A stretch of 64,000 nt of DNA from Parasedimentitalea denitrificans (GCF_011813015.1 NZ_QHLQ01000019.1:1-64000), one strand, 5' to 3'; positions 43,058-53,288 are shown, counted from the first letter of the stretch. The notes: generated from the letters alone by a model not told the origin. A program made the numbers and translations.

Positions 43058-43363
43058 GGCGGGTGTCTTTCTGTTGGGTGCGGTTCAGGGGTGCAGATTT
43101 CGAGATGTGGCGGCTGTTGTGGACCCTGCCAGAGTTTGGCCAATTCTGACCTGCTGAACAACCGTGGATCATTTTTGGTCTGGTTAAGGTCATCTGATGG
43201 CCTCGGGAAATGGCGGGTTCAAATCAACAGTGTATGCGCTTGTATACGTATAGAGCGTATAATGTTCCTTTAGGAAACTTTTTCCCTATTGGCAACAAAA
43301 TTGATTGTAAGGTTGTTTTGACAGTGTGAAAGTCGGGATTAAACCGCCTGAAGATAGGAGAAA
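43058..43363. promoter_or_regulatory. gcvT/regulator divergent intergenic region
   Basis: 306 bases. It contains an inverted repeat TATGCGCT...AGCGTATA (43233-43240 and 43254-43261) around the palindrome TATACGTATA (43243-43252). This is probably an operator for the divergent regulator. The glycine-riboswitch core was looked for on the minus strand and not found. Confidence 0.6.
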
Positions 43364-43984
43364 ATGCGCATGGAGCCGGTTCAGACAGAAGATGCAGGCC
43401 CCGTGGCTGAGGGGAGGGAAGCGCCCGATGGGCAGGTTTTGGGCCAGATGATTCGCTCTGCGCGCAAGGAAAAGGGGCTGACGCTGGAGGACGTGGCAAA
43501 GATGGCTGCGATTGGCCGGTCTACGTTATCGAAGATCGAAAACAACCTGACCAAGCCCAGTTTCGATATCATTCGGCGACTGATGCAGGCGCTGGATCTG
43601 AAAACGCCACAACTGTTTGTGCAGTCAGGCAAAAGCGATATCTCGGGGCGCCGGGACTATACGCTGACCGGCAAGGGGGAGCATCAGGAAACCGCCACCT
43701 ATGACCACGAGCTGCTGTGTACTGAGCTGACCAGCAAACGCATGCTGCCTTATATCAGTACGATCAAAGCCCGCGATGTGAGTGAATTTGAAAGCTGGGT
43801 CCGCCATCGTGGCGAAGAGTTCATGTATGTGATCAGCGGTTCGCTGACATTGTATACTGAACATTACCGGCCGCTAGAGATGCGCGCTGGTGACAGTGTC
43901 TATTATGACAGCGGCATGGGGCACGGCTGTGTGTCCACCAGTGATGAAGATGCGCGAGTACTGTGGGTGTCGTTGGAGATGTGA
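43364..43984 (+). CDS. XRE-family regulator with cupin domain
   Basis: 206 residues. An HTH_3 domain (about 25-80, KGLTLEDVAKMAAIGRSTLS) is followed by a cupin (about 110-200; RGEEFMYVISGSLTLY). This is the layout of SutR/PuuR-type metabolic regulators that sense a small ligand. It is divergent from gcvT, so it may control the glycine cleavage operon and itself through the palindrome at 43233-43261. An ATG at 43370 has better spacing to AGGAG (9 bases) and is an alternative start. Confidence 0.9.
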   Translation: MRMEPVQTEDAGPVAEGREAPDGQVLGQMIRSARKEKGLTLEDVAKMAAIGRSTLSKIENNLTKPSFDIIRRLMQALDLKTPQLFVQSGKSDISGRRDYTLTGKGEHQETATYDHELLCTELTSKRMLPYISTIKARDVSEFESWVRHRGEEFMYVISGSLTLYTEHYRPLEMRAGDSVYYDSGMGHGCVSTSDEDARVLWVSLEM

Positions 43985-44076
43985 GCAGGCCGGTGGACTG
44001 ATTCCGGTCGCCGTTTAACATAATCCAAATTACCGGCGAATTGGGTTTGGCCTGCGCTCATCCCATCAGGCTCAGA

Positions 44077-45462
44077 TCACTGCGAGGTCCAGACGGTCAT
44101 CGGTTGATCCAGCCCTCGAATTTCCTGATCGGGTTGTCGGTCAAACGGGACTACCAAACTGGTGTCGATATTTTCTGTTTGGATTTGCTGACGGAGCGAC
44201 TCGCTTATTACGATGTTCGACTGCAACTCTCGGGTCATGACTTCGAGCCGAGCTGCCACATTCACGGCTGTTCCGATCACTGCGTATTCCAGCCGGTTTG
44301 CGCCGATATCACCCAGAACCGCCTCACCATAATGAATGCCGATGCCGACGTTTATCTCTGGCTCACCGGCACGGCGTCGCGCCAGGTTCCATTGGTTTAG
44401 CGCCGAGATCATGTCGCGGGCACAGGCCAATGCGTTGGTGGCATCCTGAGTGCCAGCCATGGGGGTGCCAAAGGTCGCCATCAAACCATCGCCTAGATAC
44501 TTGTCCAATGTGCCATGGTGACGGAACACTTCGCGTTCCATCCGGCCATGAAATCCGCGCAGCAGTTCGATCACTTTCAGGGCGTCCTGCCCGGCGGCCA
44601 GACGGGTAAAGCCGATTATGTCGATGAACAGAACAGCGACATCCTGCCGACGCACTTGTTTCAAGGGGTCATCGTTTTGCGATAGTTGGTCCACCACGTT
44701 GGGCGAGAAGTACCGCGATAGATTGGTGCGTTCCCGTGTCAGGCTGGCATTGTTCATCAGCAGTGCATTGAACCGGCGGACTGAAAACCCAAGGATCACG
44801 GCAACGATGAGAAAAACCACCACTTCCTGGACCCTCATGTGAACCATAAAGTTGGTGGGATCCATGAAGCGTATCAACAGATCATTGCCTGCAAATGTAT
44901 CAGCTGACTTTTGCTTTAGCGCCTCATCCACTGGGGACAGCCACCAGGCCAGGGTGACGCCTGTCATCCATATTCCTGCGGACCAAGTGCCAATGGCGAT
45001 TACCGTGCGCCAAGAATAGGCCAAGGTGCCGGCTGCCAGAATGACATAGAAATAGATGAAGTTATCGAACCGATACTGCATTGCGATCGGGAAATCCTGC
45101 GGCGCAAACGGGTTGGGTATCACCATCCCCAATGTCATGATCAAAAGGTCCATAAAGATCAGAAACAGCTCGGCCTTCGACCGGCCGACTTTCCCCAGCC
45201 GGCCCATCAGCCAGCCATTAAGGCAAAGAAGGGCCAGTATCCCATGGTAATAAAGGACGTCCCAGGCCGGGTTAAGAAAGACCAGCATCACCCCGATAAG
45301 AGGCATCGCAATCCACCGGGCGCGAATGGCCCATTCCAGCCCTCGGCGTTTGTGGGTCGCTAGGGTGTCCTCGACATAGGCATTATCGGCAACAACATCA
45401 GCAAGATCTACGTGCCGTTTGGGGCGGAAGGATGACTGGGGCGCAACTGTGGTGTCGGTCAT
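44077..45462 (-). CDS. membrane class III adenylate cyclase
   Basis: 461 residues. The N-terminal half has about six membrane helices (about 50-235). The C-terminal half (about 270-455) is a class III nucleotidyl cyclase: metal Asp in FIDIIGFT, LDKYLGDGLMATFG (Lys and second metal Asp) and GTAVNVAARLE (Asn/Arg of the transition state). The Lys favours ATP. It would make cAMP in response to a membrane signal. Transcribed just upstream of the regulator in convergent orientation. Confidence 0.93.
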   Translation of the reverse strand: MTDTTVAPQSSFRPKRHVDLADVVADNAYVEDTLATHKRRGLEWAIRARWIAMPLIGVMLVFLNPAWDVLYYHGILALLCLNGWLMGRLGKVGRSKAELFLIFMDLLIMTLGMVIPNPFAPQDFPIAMQYRFDNFIYFYVILAAGTLAYSWRTVIAIGTWSAGIWMTGVTLAWWLSPVDEALKQKSADTFAGNDLLIRFMDPTNFMVHMRVQEVVVFLIVAVILGFSVRRFNALLMNNASLTRERTNLSRYFSPNVVDQLSQNDDPLKQVRRQDVAVLFIDIIGFTRLAAGQDALKVIELLRGFHGRMEREVFRHHGTLDKYLGDGLMATFGTPMAGTQDATNALACARDMISALNQWNLARRRAGEPEINVGIGIHYGEAVLGDIGANRLEYAVIGTAVNVAARLEVMTRELQSNIVISESLRQQIQTENIDTSLVVPFDRQPDQEIRGLDQPMTVWTSQ

Positions 45463-45542
45463 GGCTGTTCCTTTGGGACGAAGCCTAGATATGCCCGTAC
45501 TAGATCAAAAGGAACCCCCCTAACCAATGCGTGAATCAAAAG

Positions 45543-45563
45543 ACCCCGCCTGACAGGCGGGGC
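45543..45563 (-). terminator. terminator after ccrM
   Basis: CCCCGCC pairs with GGCGGGG around TGACA; TCTTTTG follows on the minus strand. It lies 68 bases after the ccrM stop. Confidence 0.8.
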
Positions 45564-45630
45564 AAGGTATGGTGCCGCGTGATGAGACACGGGCACCGGC
45601 GGTGTGGCTGAGTTTTTGGTATTGGTTAGA

Positions 45631-46776
<1,146 letters not shown>

Positions 46777-46789
46777 TTATCCACAGGAT

Positions 46790-46828
46790 GATTCATCCGT
46801 GATTCGAGGTCAATTTCTTTTTTGAATC
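46790..46828. promoter_or_regulatory. three GANTC sites in the ccrM promoter
   Basis: GATTC at 46790-46794, GATTC at 46801-46805 and GAATC at 46824-46828, 56 to 94 bases upstream of the ccrM ATG. In Caulobacter, GANTC sites in the ccrM leader make transcription depend on methylation state; the same control is likely here. Confidence 0.75.
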
Positions 46829-46841
46829 AAATACCTGTGGT

Positions 46842-47459
46842 TTATTCTTGATACAACATCTGGTGTATCGGCTTGAACGAACGCCTATGATGTTGTGTCA
46901 CCCCCAAATCGACTAAGGCCGCTTTGTGCTGCTTAGACGGGTATCCGGCGTTCTTTTCCCAACCGTAGCCTGGGTACTGTTGCGCTAAATCCACCATCAA
47001 TCTGTCGCGACACAGTTTTGCCACAATCGAAGCAGCGGCAATCGACACTGATTTGCCGTCGCCTTTGATCACTGCTTCGGATGGCAGTTTCAGCCCGTTG
47101 GGGATCAGATTTCCATCAATCAGTAGGTAGTCAGGGGCTGGATCCAGCATCGCCACTGCCCGCTCCATCGCCAGATGTGACGCCCGCAGGATGTTGATCT
47201 CGTCGATTTCCTCAACCGTGGCGTGGGCTATCGCCACTTCTCCATGGTCAAAAATCTCTTGCTCGACGGCTTCACGCTTTTTGGCGCTTAGCTTTTTGGA
47301 GTCGTTCAATCCGGGCGGGATGTTTTCCGGGTCAAGGATCACCGCGGCAGCAGTGACCGGGCCGGCCAATGGTCCGCGTCCTACCTCGTCCACTCCGGCA
47401 ATCCGCAAATAGCCACGCTGTTGCGCGGCGCTCTCTAGGCTGTAATCTGGTTGTTCCAT
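46842..47459 (-). CDS. rnhB: ribonuclease HII
   Basis: 205 residues. GVDEVGRGPLAGPV is the type 2 RNase H active-site motif, with further acidic residues in LLIDGN and the later helix. It removes ribonucleotides from DNA-RNA hybrids. Normal length and upstream of ccrM, a common neighbour in Rhodobacterales. Confidence 0.96.
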   Translation of the reverse strand: MEQPDYSLESAAQQRGYLRIAGVDEVGRGPLAGPVTAAAVILDPENIPPGLNDSKKLSAKKREAVEQEIFDHGEVAIAHATVEEIDEINILRASHLAMERAVAMLDPAPDYLLIDGNLIPNGLKLPSEAVIKGDGKSVSIAAASIVAKLCRDRLMVDLAQQYPGYGWEKNAGYPSKQHKAALVDLGVTQHHRRSFKPIHQMLYQE

Positions 47460-47561
47460 GTATCTGTCAGACCCAAAATCAGGCCCCAGTACAAGGAAAA
47501 TTTTGACGAAAAAAGGAAGGCCGAAGCCCTCCAGTCTGCTCTAGGCTCTTTACGGCCGGAA

Positions 47562-48038
47562 TTAGCGCCGCACCATGCGATAGCCATTGCGGCGCAGGCA
47601 TCGGGGTTTGAACGCATTCTTATGTTGGCGTCCGTTCCAGAATGTGACGCGACATTGTTGTGGCAGCGATTTTACACTGTGGCGGTAATTCTTGCGCAGG
47701 CAGCGCTGCCCCACCAGGTTTCGACCGTCGCGAAACTCGGGGACGTAACGCAGACATTCTTTTGGCAGATCATAGCGGGTTACCTGCGGCGGCAAGGGGC
47801 GCGGTGTCGGGTACGAAGGAGTTGGATCAACTCTTGTGCGGGTCACGGTTCTGTTTTTACGGCGTTCCTTGTTTATGGCGACACCCAGAACGCCCAGGAC
47901 AGCGAGGCCGGCAAGCAGCTTGGCAACATCGTCATCGGCGCGGGCTGGAGCGGCGGAAAGCCCTGTGATGGCAATTGAGGTCGCAAGAACAAAGGCAATG
48001 AATTTGCGGTGCAGGTTGGGGCGGATGGCGGATGGCAT
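47562..48038 (-). CDS. exported basic Cys-containing protein of unknown function
   Basis: About 158 residues from the ATG at 48038, with AAAGG 7 bases upstream; a 50-residue upstream extension is not credible. A signal peptide (FVLATSIAITGLSAAPARA) is followed by a hydrophobic helix, a Pro-rich linker and a basic C-terminus with four cysteines (ECLRYVP, QRCLRKN, QQCRVTF, PRCLRRNG). I do not recognise the family. The cysteines probably form two disulfides in the periplasm. Confidence 0.8.
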   Translation of the reverse strand: MPSAIRPNLHRKFIAFVLATSIAITGLSAAPARADDDVAKLLAGLAVLGVLGVAINKERRKNRTVTRTRVDPTPSYPTPRPLPPQVTRYDLPKECLRYVPEFRDGRNLVGQRCLRKNYRHSVKSLPQQCRVTFWNGRQHKNAFKPRCLRRNGYRMVRR

Positions 48039-48205
48039 GGCGGAACCTTTCCAGTTGGGTGTCATGATCGGCACGTGGCCGGTATGTCTCATGCTGGCTT
48101 TGGGGCGGTCAGACAGGCAATAACAGCCCAGTGTTATTGAATATCCACTGCTGCAATCGTTTGTTGTTATTGAATATCGCCCCGTCATTGCCCAAGGTGA
48201 TCGAC

Positions 48206-48499
48206 ATGAAACATCTTCTTTTGAAACCCGCGCTGATTGCCGCCTTTATGGGGCTGGCTGCCCCTGCCCTAGCGGCGGATTGCTATGCCGATTACAAGGC
48301 CAAGCAGGACAACCCATTGCGGTTGCACTACGGTGTGATTGAATTGTCCGGCGACTGCCAAAAAGGGGCCGCCAAGGCTGAGATTCGCGATCGCATTGCA
48401 CCGCAAGGCTGGACCCTGTTGAATGTCATATCGGTCTTTGGCCCCGAAGGACTGGAACAAAGGAAGCCCGATGCCGGATCCTACTATCTCCGTTTCTGA
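48206..48499 (+). CDS. small exported protein of unknown function
   Basis: 97 residues from the ATG at 48206, with AAGGTGA just upstream. A signal peptide (LIAAFMGLAAPALA) precedes a mature protein of about 74 residues with two cysteines. The C-terminal GWTLLNVISVFG segment is the most distinctive part. It overlaps the start of the next gene by 29 bases, so the two are probably co-expressed. Confidence 0.8.
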   Translation: MKHLLLKPALIAAFMGLAAPALAADCYADYKAKQDNPLRLHYGVIELSGDCQKGAAKAEIRDRIAPQGWTLLNVISVFGPEGLEQRKPDAGSYYLRF

Positions 48500-49172
48500 A
48501 GCCCGCAGCGCCGGTGGTCGGGTCATAACGTTTGGAATAATCGCCATTGTTGCCCTGCTGGTTGCAGCGGGGACCTTGTTGCTGCTGACCCTGCCCGACG
48601 CCAACGCGTTTAACGCGCGGGTGGAACAGTTGTTTGTGGAAAATGATCTGACCACGCAGGCTGAGATCAAGCTGCTAGAGATCCTAGCGCAATCCGGCAC
48701 CTCGTTTGCGGATACGCTGAGCAGTTATCGCATGGTGATCTTTGTCCTGCTGGTGTTTGCCACCGCGATGATGATCGCGGCCTTGATTGTTTTGTCGATG
48801 CTGGTGCTGCTGAACCGGCGCATGGCGCAGATTGAGCGGGCTGGCATTCAGGTGACAGAGCTATTGATCAGTCGGGAGGAAAACACCGTGTACCTGAACA
48901 ATATGGGGTTCCGCTTGACCCCGGCGGCGATGGAAACCCTGTCGGTTCTGGCAGAAGCCCGGCTGGATGGCGATGTGATGTCGGGTGCTGAAATCGAGGG
49001 GGTGGTTTCGGGTCGTGATGCCACAGACTGTGAAGAAGCGGCCGGGGCTACCCGAATAAAGCGGTTGCGCGATACCATGGGCAATCAGCTGATCAGTGAG
49101 TTGTTGGTCAAAAACATCGCCAAACGGGGCTATGTGCTGGCGATCAGCAAAGATGTGATCCGGATGATCTGA
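48471..49172 (+). CDS. membrane protein with C-terminal winged-helix domain
   Basis: About 233 residues from the ATG at 48471 (AAGGA 6 bases upstream). Two membrane helices (about 17-40 and 85-110) enclose a short extracytoplasmic segment. The C-terminal ~95 residues resemble an OmpR/PhoB-type winged helix (TRIKRLRDTMG, then LLVKNIAKRGYVLAI). That makes it a ToxR-like membrane regulator with inverted order, since the DNA-binding domain is C-terminal. The preceding small exported protein may be its sensory partner. Assignment to a transcription role is inference. Confidence 0.75.
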   Translation: MPDPTISVSEARSAGGRVITFGIIAIVALLVAAGTLLLLTLPDANAFNARVEQLFVENDLTTQAEIKLLEILAQSGTSFADTLSSYRMVIFVLLVFATAMMIAALIVLSMLVLLNRRMAQIERAGIQVTELLISREENTVYLNNMGFRLTPAAMETLSVLAEARLDGDVMSGAEIEGVVSGRDATDCEEAAGATRIKRLRDTMGNQLISELLVKNIAKRGYVLAISKDVIRMI

Positions 49173-49317
49173 TGCGCCTGGATGTCTCTGGCCGGCCATA
49201 ATTTGGAGATGTCAGATTTGAGTATTTTGGCAAAAAGAAACACGGGCGCTGGCTCTGGAATTCAATCTGTGGCACCCCACATAGTCACTGCGCACAGCTG
49301 ATAAGAGGGCCCGGCCA

Positions 49318-50868
49318 ATGAATGTACATGTAAAGCCGGAAAAGGATGGGTATTCCATTCTGATTGAGCAGCTTAACGGCACAGTATCGCTGCACCACGA
49401 TGGCGTTTTACTGGCGCAGAGCGATCAGGCCAAGGTGATGTATGAAACGCGCCTGACGCCGACCGTGTATTTTCCGCCTGAGGATGTGGTTGCTGATCTG
49501 TCCAAACGGACGGAGTTACAAACTTTCTGCCCGTTCAAGGGCACGGCGATTTACCGTGATTTGATCTTGCCGGGGACATCGATAAAGAATGCGACTTGGG
49601 CCTATAATGAGGCCCAGGACGAGGCCTCGGCGATCCGGGGTCATATTGGCTTTATGCCCAATGCCTTTACCGATGTGGATTTTGGCGACAATGAAATCCT
49701 GACGCGGGATGATGGCAATATTTCCGGGCCAGTGATTGACTGGCTGCTGCGCGAGGCGGCCTATTTGCCGACGCCAGAAGAGTTCACTGCCGCCTTGGCC
49801 GCCAAGTTGCGGGATCAGGGGGTGTATTTGTCGCGTATGGCGGTGATGGTCTGGTCGCTGCATCCGATGATTGCAGGCAAGAATTTTGTCTGGAGTAAGG
49901 AAAGTGGTGAGGTCACCACCTTTGCGCCATCCTATGAGATCCATGATCACCCAGCCTATCAGAACAGCCCCTTGCGGCATGTTTCTAATGGATTGGGCGG
50001 GGTTCGGCATCGGCTGAGCGGCAGCCATCCGACCGATGCGTTTCCGATTCTTGAGGACCTGAAAAAGGAAGGTGCAACCGATTATGTCGCGATGCCGCTG
50101 CGGTTCTCGGACGGGCGCATCAATGTTTTGACCCTGACCAGCGACCACCCTACCGGGTTCTCCACTGAAAACCTGGGTTTTATTTTCGAGTGCTCGGCAG
50201 TGATCGGCCGCTACTACGAGGTTTTCATGCAGCGCGAAAATGCACAGGCGCTGTTGGAGACTTATGTGGGCAAGCGATCAGGCGCCCGTGTGCTGGGCGG
50301 AGAGATCCATCGAGGTGATGGGGATGATATTGATGCGGCCATCATGTTTTGTGACCTGCGTGGATCTACCCTGCTTGAAGAAGAGCTAGGCCGTGCGGAA
50401 TATATCAAGGTTTTGAACCAGTTCTTTGAAACCACGTCGACGATTGTTCATGAAAATGGTGGTGAAGTTCTGAAGTTCATCGGCGACGCGGTACTGGCGG
50501 TGTTTCCCGCTGATAGCGATCCGAAAGCGGCCCGCGCGCAGGCGCTGAATTCAGCGCGGACTATTGTGGCACGGCTGGATGAACTTGCGCAGGAGGAGGC
50601 CGACCATCGCTGTGAATGTGCGATTGGCATAGCCTATGGCGGTGTCACCTATGGCAATGTGGGGTCGCAAGAGCGGTTGGATTTCACTGTAATCGGCCAA
50701 GCGGCCAATATTGCGGCCCGGTTGGGTGACTACGGCAAGGCTCTTGGGCATCCGATTGTGGTCAGTCAGGATATTCTTGATGAAGGGACGCATGCCTTGC
50801 CCTTGGGGGCGGTGGCGCTGCATAATGTGTCTAAACCAGTAGAAAGTTTTGCCATTTCAGTGCCGTAA
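49318..50868 (+). CDS. DUF427-class III cyclase fusion
   Basis: 516 residues. An N-terminal DUF427-like domain (about 35-115; TPTVYFPPEDV, CPFKGTA) precedes a middle region (about 150-300) and a C-terminal class III cyclase (about 335-510; FCDLRGSTLLEEE, LKFIGDAVLAVFP, VIGQAANIAARLG). Both metal Asp residues and the Lys are present. There are no membrane helices, so it is cytoplasmic. The ligand of the DUF427 part is unknown. GAGGG lies 8 bases before the ATG. Confidence 0.85.
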   Translation: MNVHVKPEKDGYSILIEQLNGTVSLHHDGVLLAQSDQAKVMYETRLTPTVYFPPEDVVADLSKRTELQTFCPFKGTAIYRDLILPGTSIKNATWAYNEAQDEASAIRGHIGFMPNAFTDVDFGDNEILTRDDGNISGPVIDWLLREAAYLPTPEEFTAALAAKLRDQGVYLSRMAVMVWSLHPMIAGKNFVWSKESGEVTTFAPSYEIHDHPAYQNSPLRHVSNGLGGVRHRLSGSHPTDAFPILEDLKKEGATDYVAMPLRFSDGRINVLTLTSDHPTGFSTENLGFIFECSAVIGRYYEVFMQRENAQALLETYVGKRSGARVLGGEIHRGDGDDIDAAIMFCDLRGSTLLEEELGRAEYIKVLNQFFETTSTIVHENGGEVLKFIGDAVLAVFPADSDPKAARAQALNSARTIVARLDELAQEEADHRCECAIGIAYGGVTYGNVGSQERLDFTVIGQAANIAARLGDYGKALGHPIVVSQDILDEGTHALPLGAVALHNVSKPVESFAISVP

Positions 50869-50920
50869 GCGGTGAAACTGTGGCGATGCATTCAGGGTCA
50901 ATTGCCCGATGCTAGGTTCT

Positions 50921-50950
50921 CGGTTGCCACGTTATCATAGGCGGCAACCG
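50921..50950. terminator. hairpin between convergent cyclase and cheD
   Basis: CGGTTGCC pairs with GGCAACCG around an AT-rich 14-base loop. Possible bidirectional 3-prime end structure. Confidence 0.5.
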
Positions 50951-50973
50951 AATATAGTTTAAAACTGGAGAGA

Positions 50974-51522
50974 TCAGAACAGCATAACTGCACCGGCGTC
51001 TTCTTTGACCGGGGCTGGTTTCGCTGCTGCGCGTTCCTGATCGCCAAGGCGGCGGTCGTTTTCAACCCGAGTCTGCTGTGCATTGCCGGTCACTGGATGA
51101 AACCGGACGCGGCGCGCAGAGGTGCCGCCAACACTAGAAGACACACAAGAGATACCTTCGTCACGCAGAAAACGCTGCACGAAGTCGGCATTCGAGAGGC
51201 CAATGTCTGACAGGTTGACAGACATTTTTGCACCGCCAAATACCTTGGCTCTTAGCTGGCTTCGGATAGCACCCTTTTTAAGCACGCCGTTAATCAGCAG
51301 TTCCATCGCATGAACACCGTAGCGGGCGTTCTTAGCGTCCTCGACGCTGGTGCTGGGCAACAGAAAGTGGTTCATGCCTCCAACGCCGCTTTCGGCGTCG
51401 TACAGACAGGCCGAGATGCAAGAACCCAGAACGGTGGTAAACATCACCGATGGGCTAGTAGACACGCGGTACTCGCCCTGCAGGACTGTAACTGATGACG
51501 TATTTGCGAAAACAGAACTCAA
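50974..51522 (-). CDS. cheD: chemoreceptor glutamine deamidase CheD
   Basis: 182 residues. Catalytic Cys in VLGSCISAC and His in GGMNHFLLP, with the family-typical FGGAKM and the VGGTSARRVRFHP segment. It deamidates receptor glutamines to set adaptation. Lies 25 bases after cheB in a minus-strand unit. Confidence 0.95.
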   Translation of the reverse strand: MSSVFANTSSVTVLQGEYRVSTSPSVMFTTVLGSCISACLYDAESGVGGMNHFLLPSTSVEDAKNARYGVHAMELLINGVLKKGAIRSQLRAKVFGGAKMSVNLSDIGLSNADFVQRFLRDEGISCVSSSVGGTSARRVRFHPVTGNAQQTRVENDRRLGDQERAAAKPAPVKEDAGAVMLF

Positions 51523-51547
51523 AGCAGTGTCCTTCCCTTAAAGATTA

Positions 51548-52570
51548 TCAAGCCTTACAGGCCTGAAGAAGTGTTCCGGCCATACGCGCCAATGACACTT
51601 GTTTTTGTGCTGCACCAGTCTGCCATGCAACGCGCGGCATGCCATAGACAACGGAGCTTTGTTCGTCTTGGGCAAACGTTGTGGCCCCTGCCTTGCGGAG
51701 CTCTAGCAGGCCTTTGGCGCCATCTTGCCCCATACCTGTTAATATTGTTGCAACAACGTTCTTGGCAAAGGGCACTGCGGAGCTGAAAAGTGCATCAACT
51801 GATGGCGTGTGGCCAGAGATGGCCGGGCCCTCTTTCAGGCGGGTTTTGTGGGGCTGGCGAGGTGTCAAACCAAGGTGCCGCTTTTGACCGGCCGCAATGT
51901 GTACAGTGCCTGGTTTCAGCGCGATACTGTCCTCGGCTCCGACAACAGATGCGGCGCAAATTCGATCTAGCAGGGCCACCAGACCGGCGCCAAAGTTTTT
52001 GCCGGTGTGCTGAACAATGACAGTTGGCGGGCAGTTGGCAGGAAAGCCGACCAACAGGCTGCGCAGGGCTTCGACACCGCCAGTAGACGATCCGATCAGG
52101 ATAATCTTGTCTGTGTCATTGGCGGCGGCAGGAGCCCCGCCTCTTGCTGATTGACGGCTAGGGGCAGCACTGCGGCGTGGTGCTTTCACCATCATGTCGA
52201 AATATTGAACGAATTGAACGGGATGGTCGGATTTGCTCAACTCGAAAATACCGGCGCCGCGATCTAGCAGCGGGTTGGATTTTCGCGCCGGTGCGGCCGA
52301 ATGGCTGTCCATCACCGAGACCCAGCGCGTATCGAGCGCAGAGAACATCGCCATCATCATTTCGAATTCAGGAAGTTTGGTGAACCCATCTTCGACGAAG
52401 GCAAAAGTAGGCGAAGCTGCCTCCGCCTGATTGTAGGCCGTCATCAGGTTGTTGGCCAAGAGAACTTGAATGCCTGGGTAGGCAGATTCCATGTGGCTCT
52501 GTAGCGACCGAGCAAATCCCCGATCCAGAGTTACGATTAAAACGCTTAAGGACGACAAATTTTTACCCAT
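51548..52570 (-). CDS. cheB: receptor methylesterase CheB with degenerate receiver
   Basis: 340 residues. The C-terminal methylesterase domain (about 150-338) keeps the catalytic triad: Ser in IGSSTGGVEAL, His in IVQHTG and Asp in TGMGQDGAKG. The N-terminal ~120 residues follow a receiver fold but lack the normal DD acid pair and the LLDIEMP stretch; the equivalent region reads FVEDGFTKLP. It may therefore be constitutive or controlled by binding rather than phosphorylation. It demethylates receptors. Confidence 0.9.
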   Translation of the reverse strand: MGKNLSSLSVLIVTLDRGFARSLQSHMESAYPGIQVLLANNLMTAYNQAEAASPTFAFVEDGFTKLPEFEMMMAMFSALDTRWVSVMDSHSAAPARKSNPLLDRGAGIFELSKSDHPVQFVQYFDMMVKAPRRSAAPSRQSARGGAPAAANDTDKIILIGSSTGGVEALRSLLVGFPANCPPTVIVQHTGKNFGAGLVALLDRICAASVVGAEDSIALKPGTVHIAAGQKRHLGLTPRQPHKTRLKEGPAISGHTPSVDALFSSAVPFAKNVVATILTGMGQDGAKGLLELRKAGATTFAQDEQSSVVYGMPRVAWQTGAAQKQVSLARMAGTLLQACKA

Positions 52571-52669
52571 TCATTATTGCGTGGTTGAATGACAACCAGT
52601 TTCAAGGAGACGGAGCGGTTGGCCAATCCGGGGTGGTCCCAGAGTTTTGCCAGCGTTTGCCGCCTAGGG

Positions 52670-52861
52670 TTAAAAGTCCCACAAGACATCAGTCGGCCCT
52701 GAGGTGGCCGTCGCTTTTGCGATATGCTGTCTGCCGAAACTGTAGCTTAGTTTGGACAAAATACTGTTAATCCGAAAACACCGGGATGCGCCGTCAAGCA
52801 TGAGCTGTGACACTCGTTGCGACAGACTGAACGCCAATTGGAGAGATCTAGCTGGCTCCAT
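52670..52861 (-). CDS. possible small protein of 63 residues
   Basis: An ORF starting at the ATG at 52861 with a strong GGGAGG site 5 bases upstream. It is mostly helical (LQLAFSLSQRVSQLML and RINSILSKLSYSFG) and stands 99 bases before cheB on the same strand. The family is not recognised. It could be the first gene of the cheB-cheD unit. Confidence 0.45.
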   Translation of the reverse strand: MEPARSLQLAFSLSQRVSQLMLDGASRCFRINSILSKLSYSFGRQHIAKATATSGPTDVLWDF

Positions 52862-53288
52862 TATATCCTCCCAAAGGATCGTGACCTGGATTGCAGTATT
52901 TGTACTGATGCCTTTGATGGTCCACTGGGAGTTAATTTGAACCTTACAAACGACATGTATTTCCATTTTTTGAAATTGAATTGCGTGTCTATTGCCGCTG
53001 GTTGGCGTCAGTACGTTGCCAGGAACTTAAGTTCGGGACTGCGGAAAAGCGGTAATATAGTATAAGGAGTCTTTTGGGTGCCAGAGCTTCGAACTGCCAA
53101 TCTTCAGACGGTAGTCAAAGCAATGCGAGAGAAGTTCTCATAAAATACAGTGAAAATTGTCGCCCCAAGAACCTCCTTGATAATCGAAAACCCCGGGTGC
53201 TCGGCAATCAATTATTAAGGCGCGCGGCCTATGTGTTTTGCATCGAAGTTCAACACGTCGCCGACAACGGGGGTGCGAATCGCTGAAT
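52862..53288. other. intergenic region before the plus-strand che operon
   Basis: About 430 bases, more AT-rich than its neighbours. The only coding hint is a 21-codon GTG ORF (53078-53143) with TAAGGAG upstream, too short to support. The promoter of the STAS-cheY-cheA operon must lie here. Confidence 0.5.

Noticed and set aside
43058-43363. Glycine riboswitch ahead of gcvT
   Set aside because: The conserved core could not be found by eye on the minus strand.
53078-53143. A 21-codon GTG ORF with a good TAAGGAG site before the STAS gene
   Set aside because: Too short to support without conservation; may be a leader peptide but nothing in it shows this.
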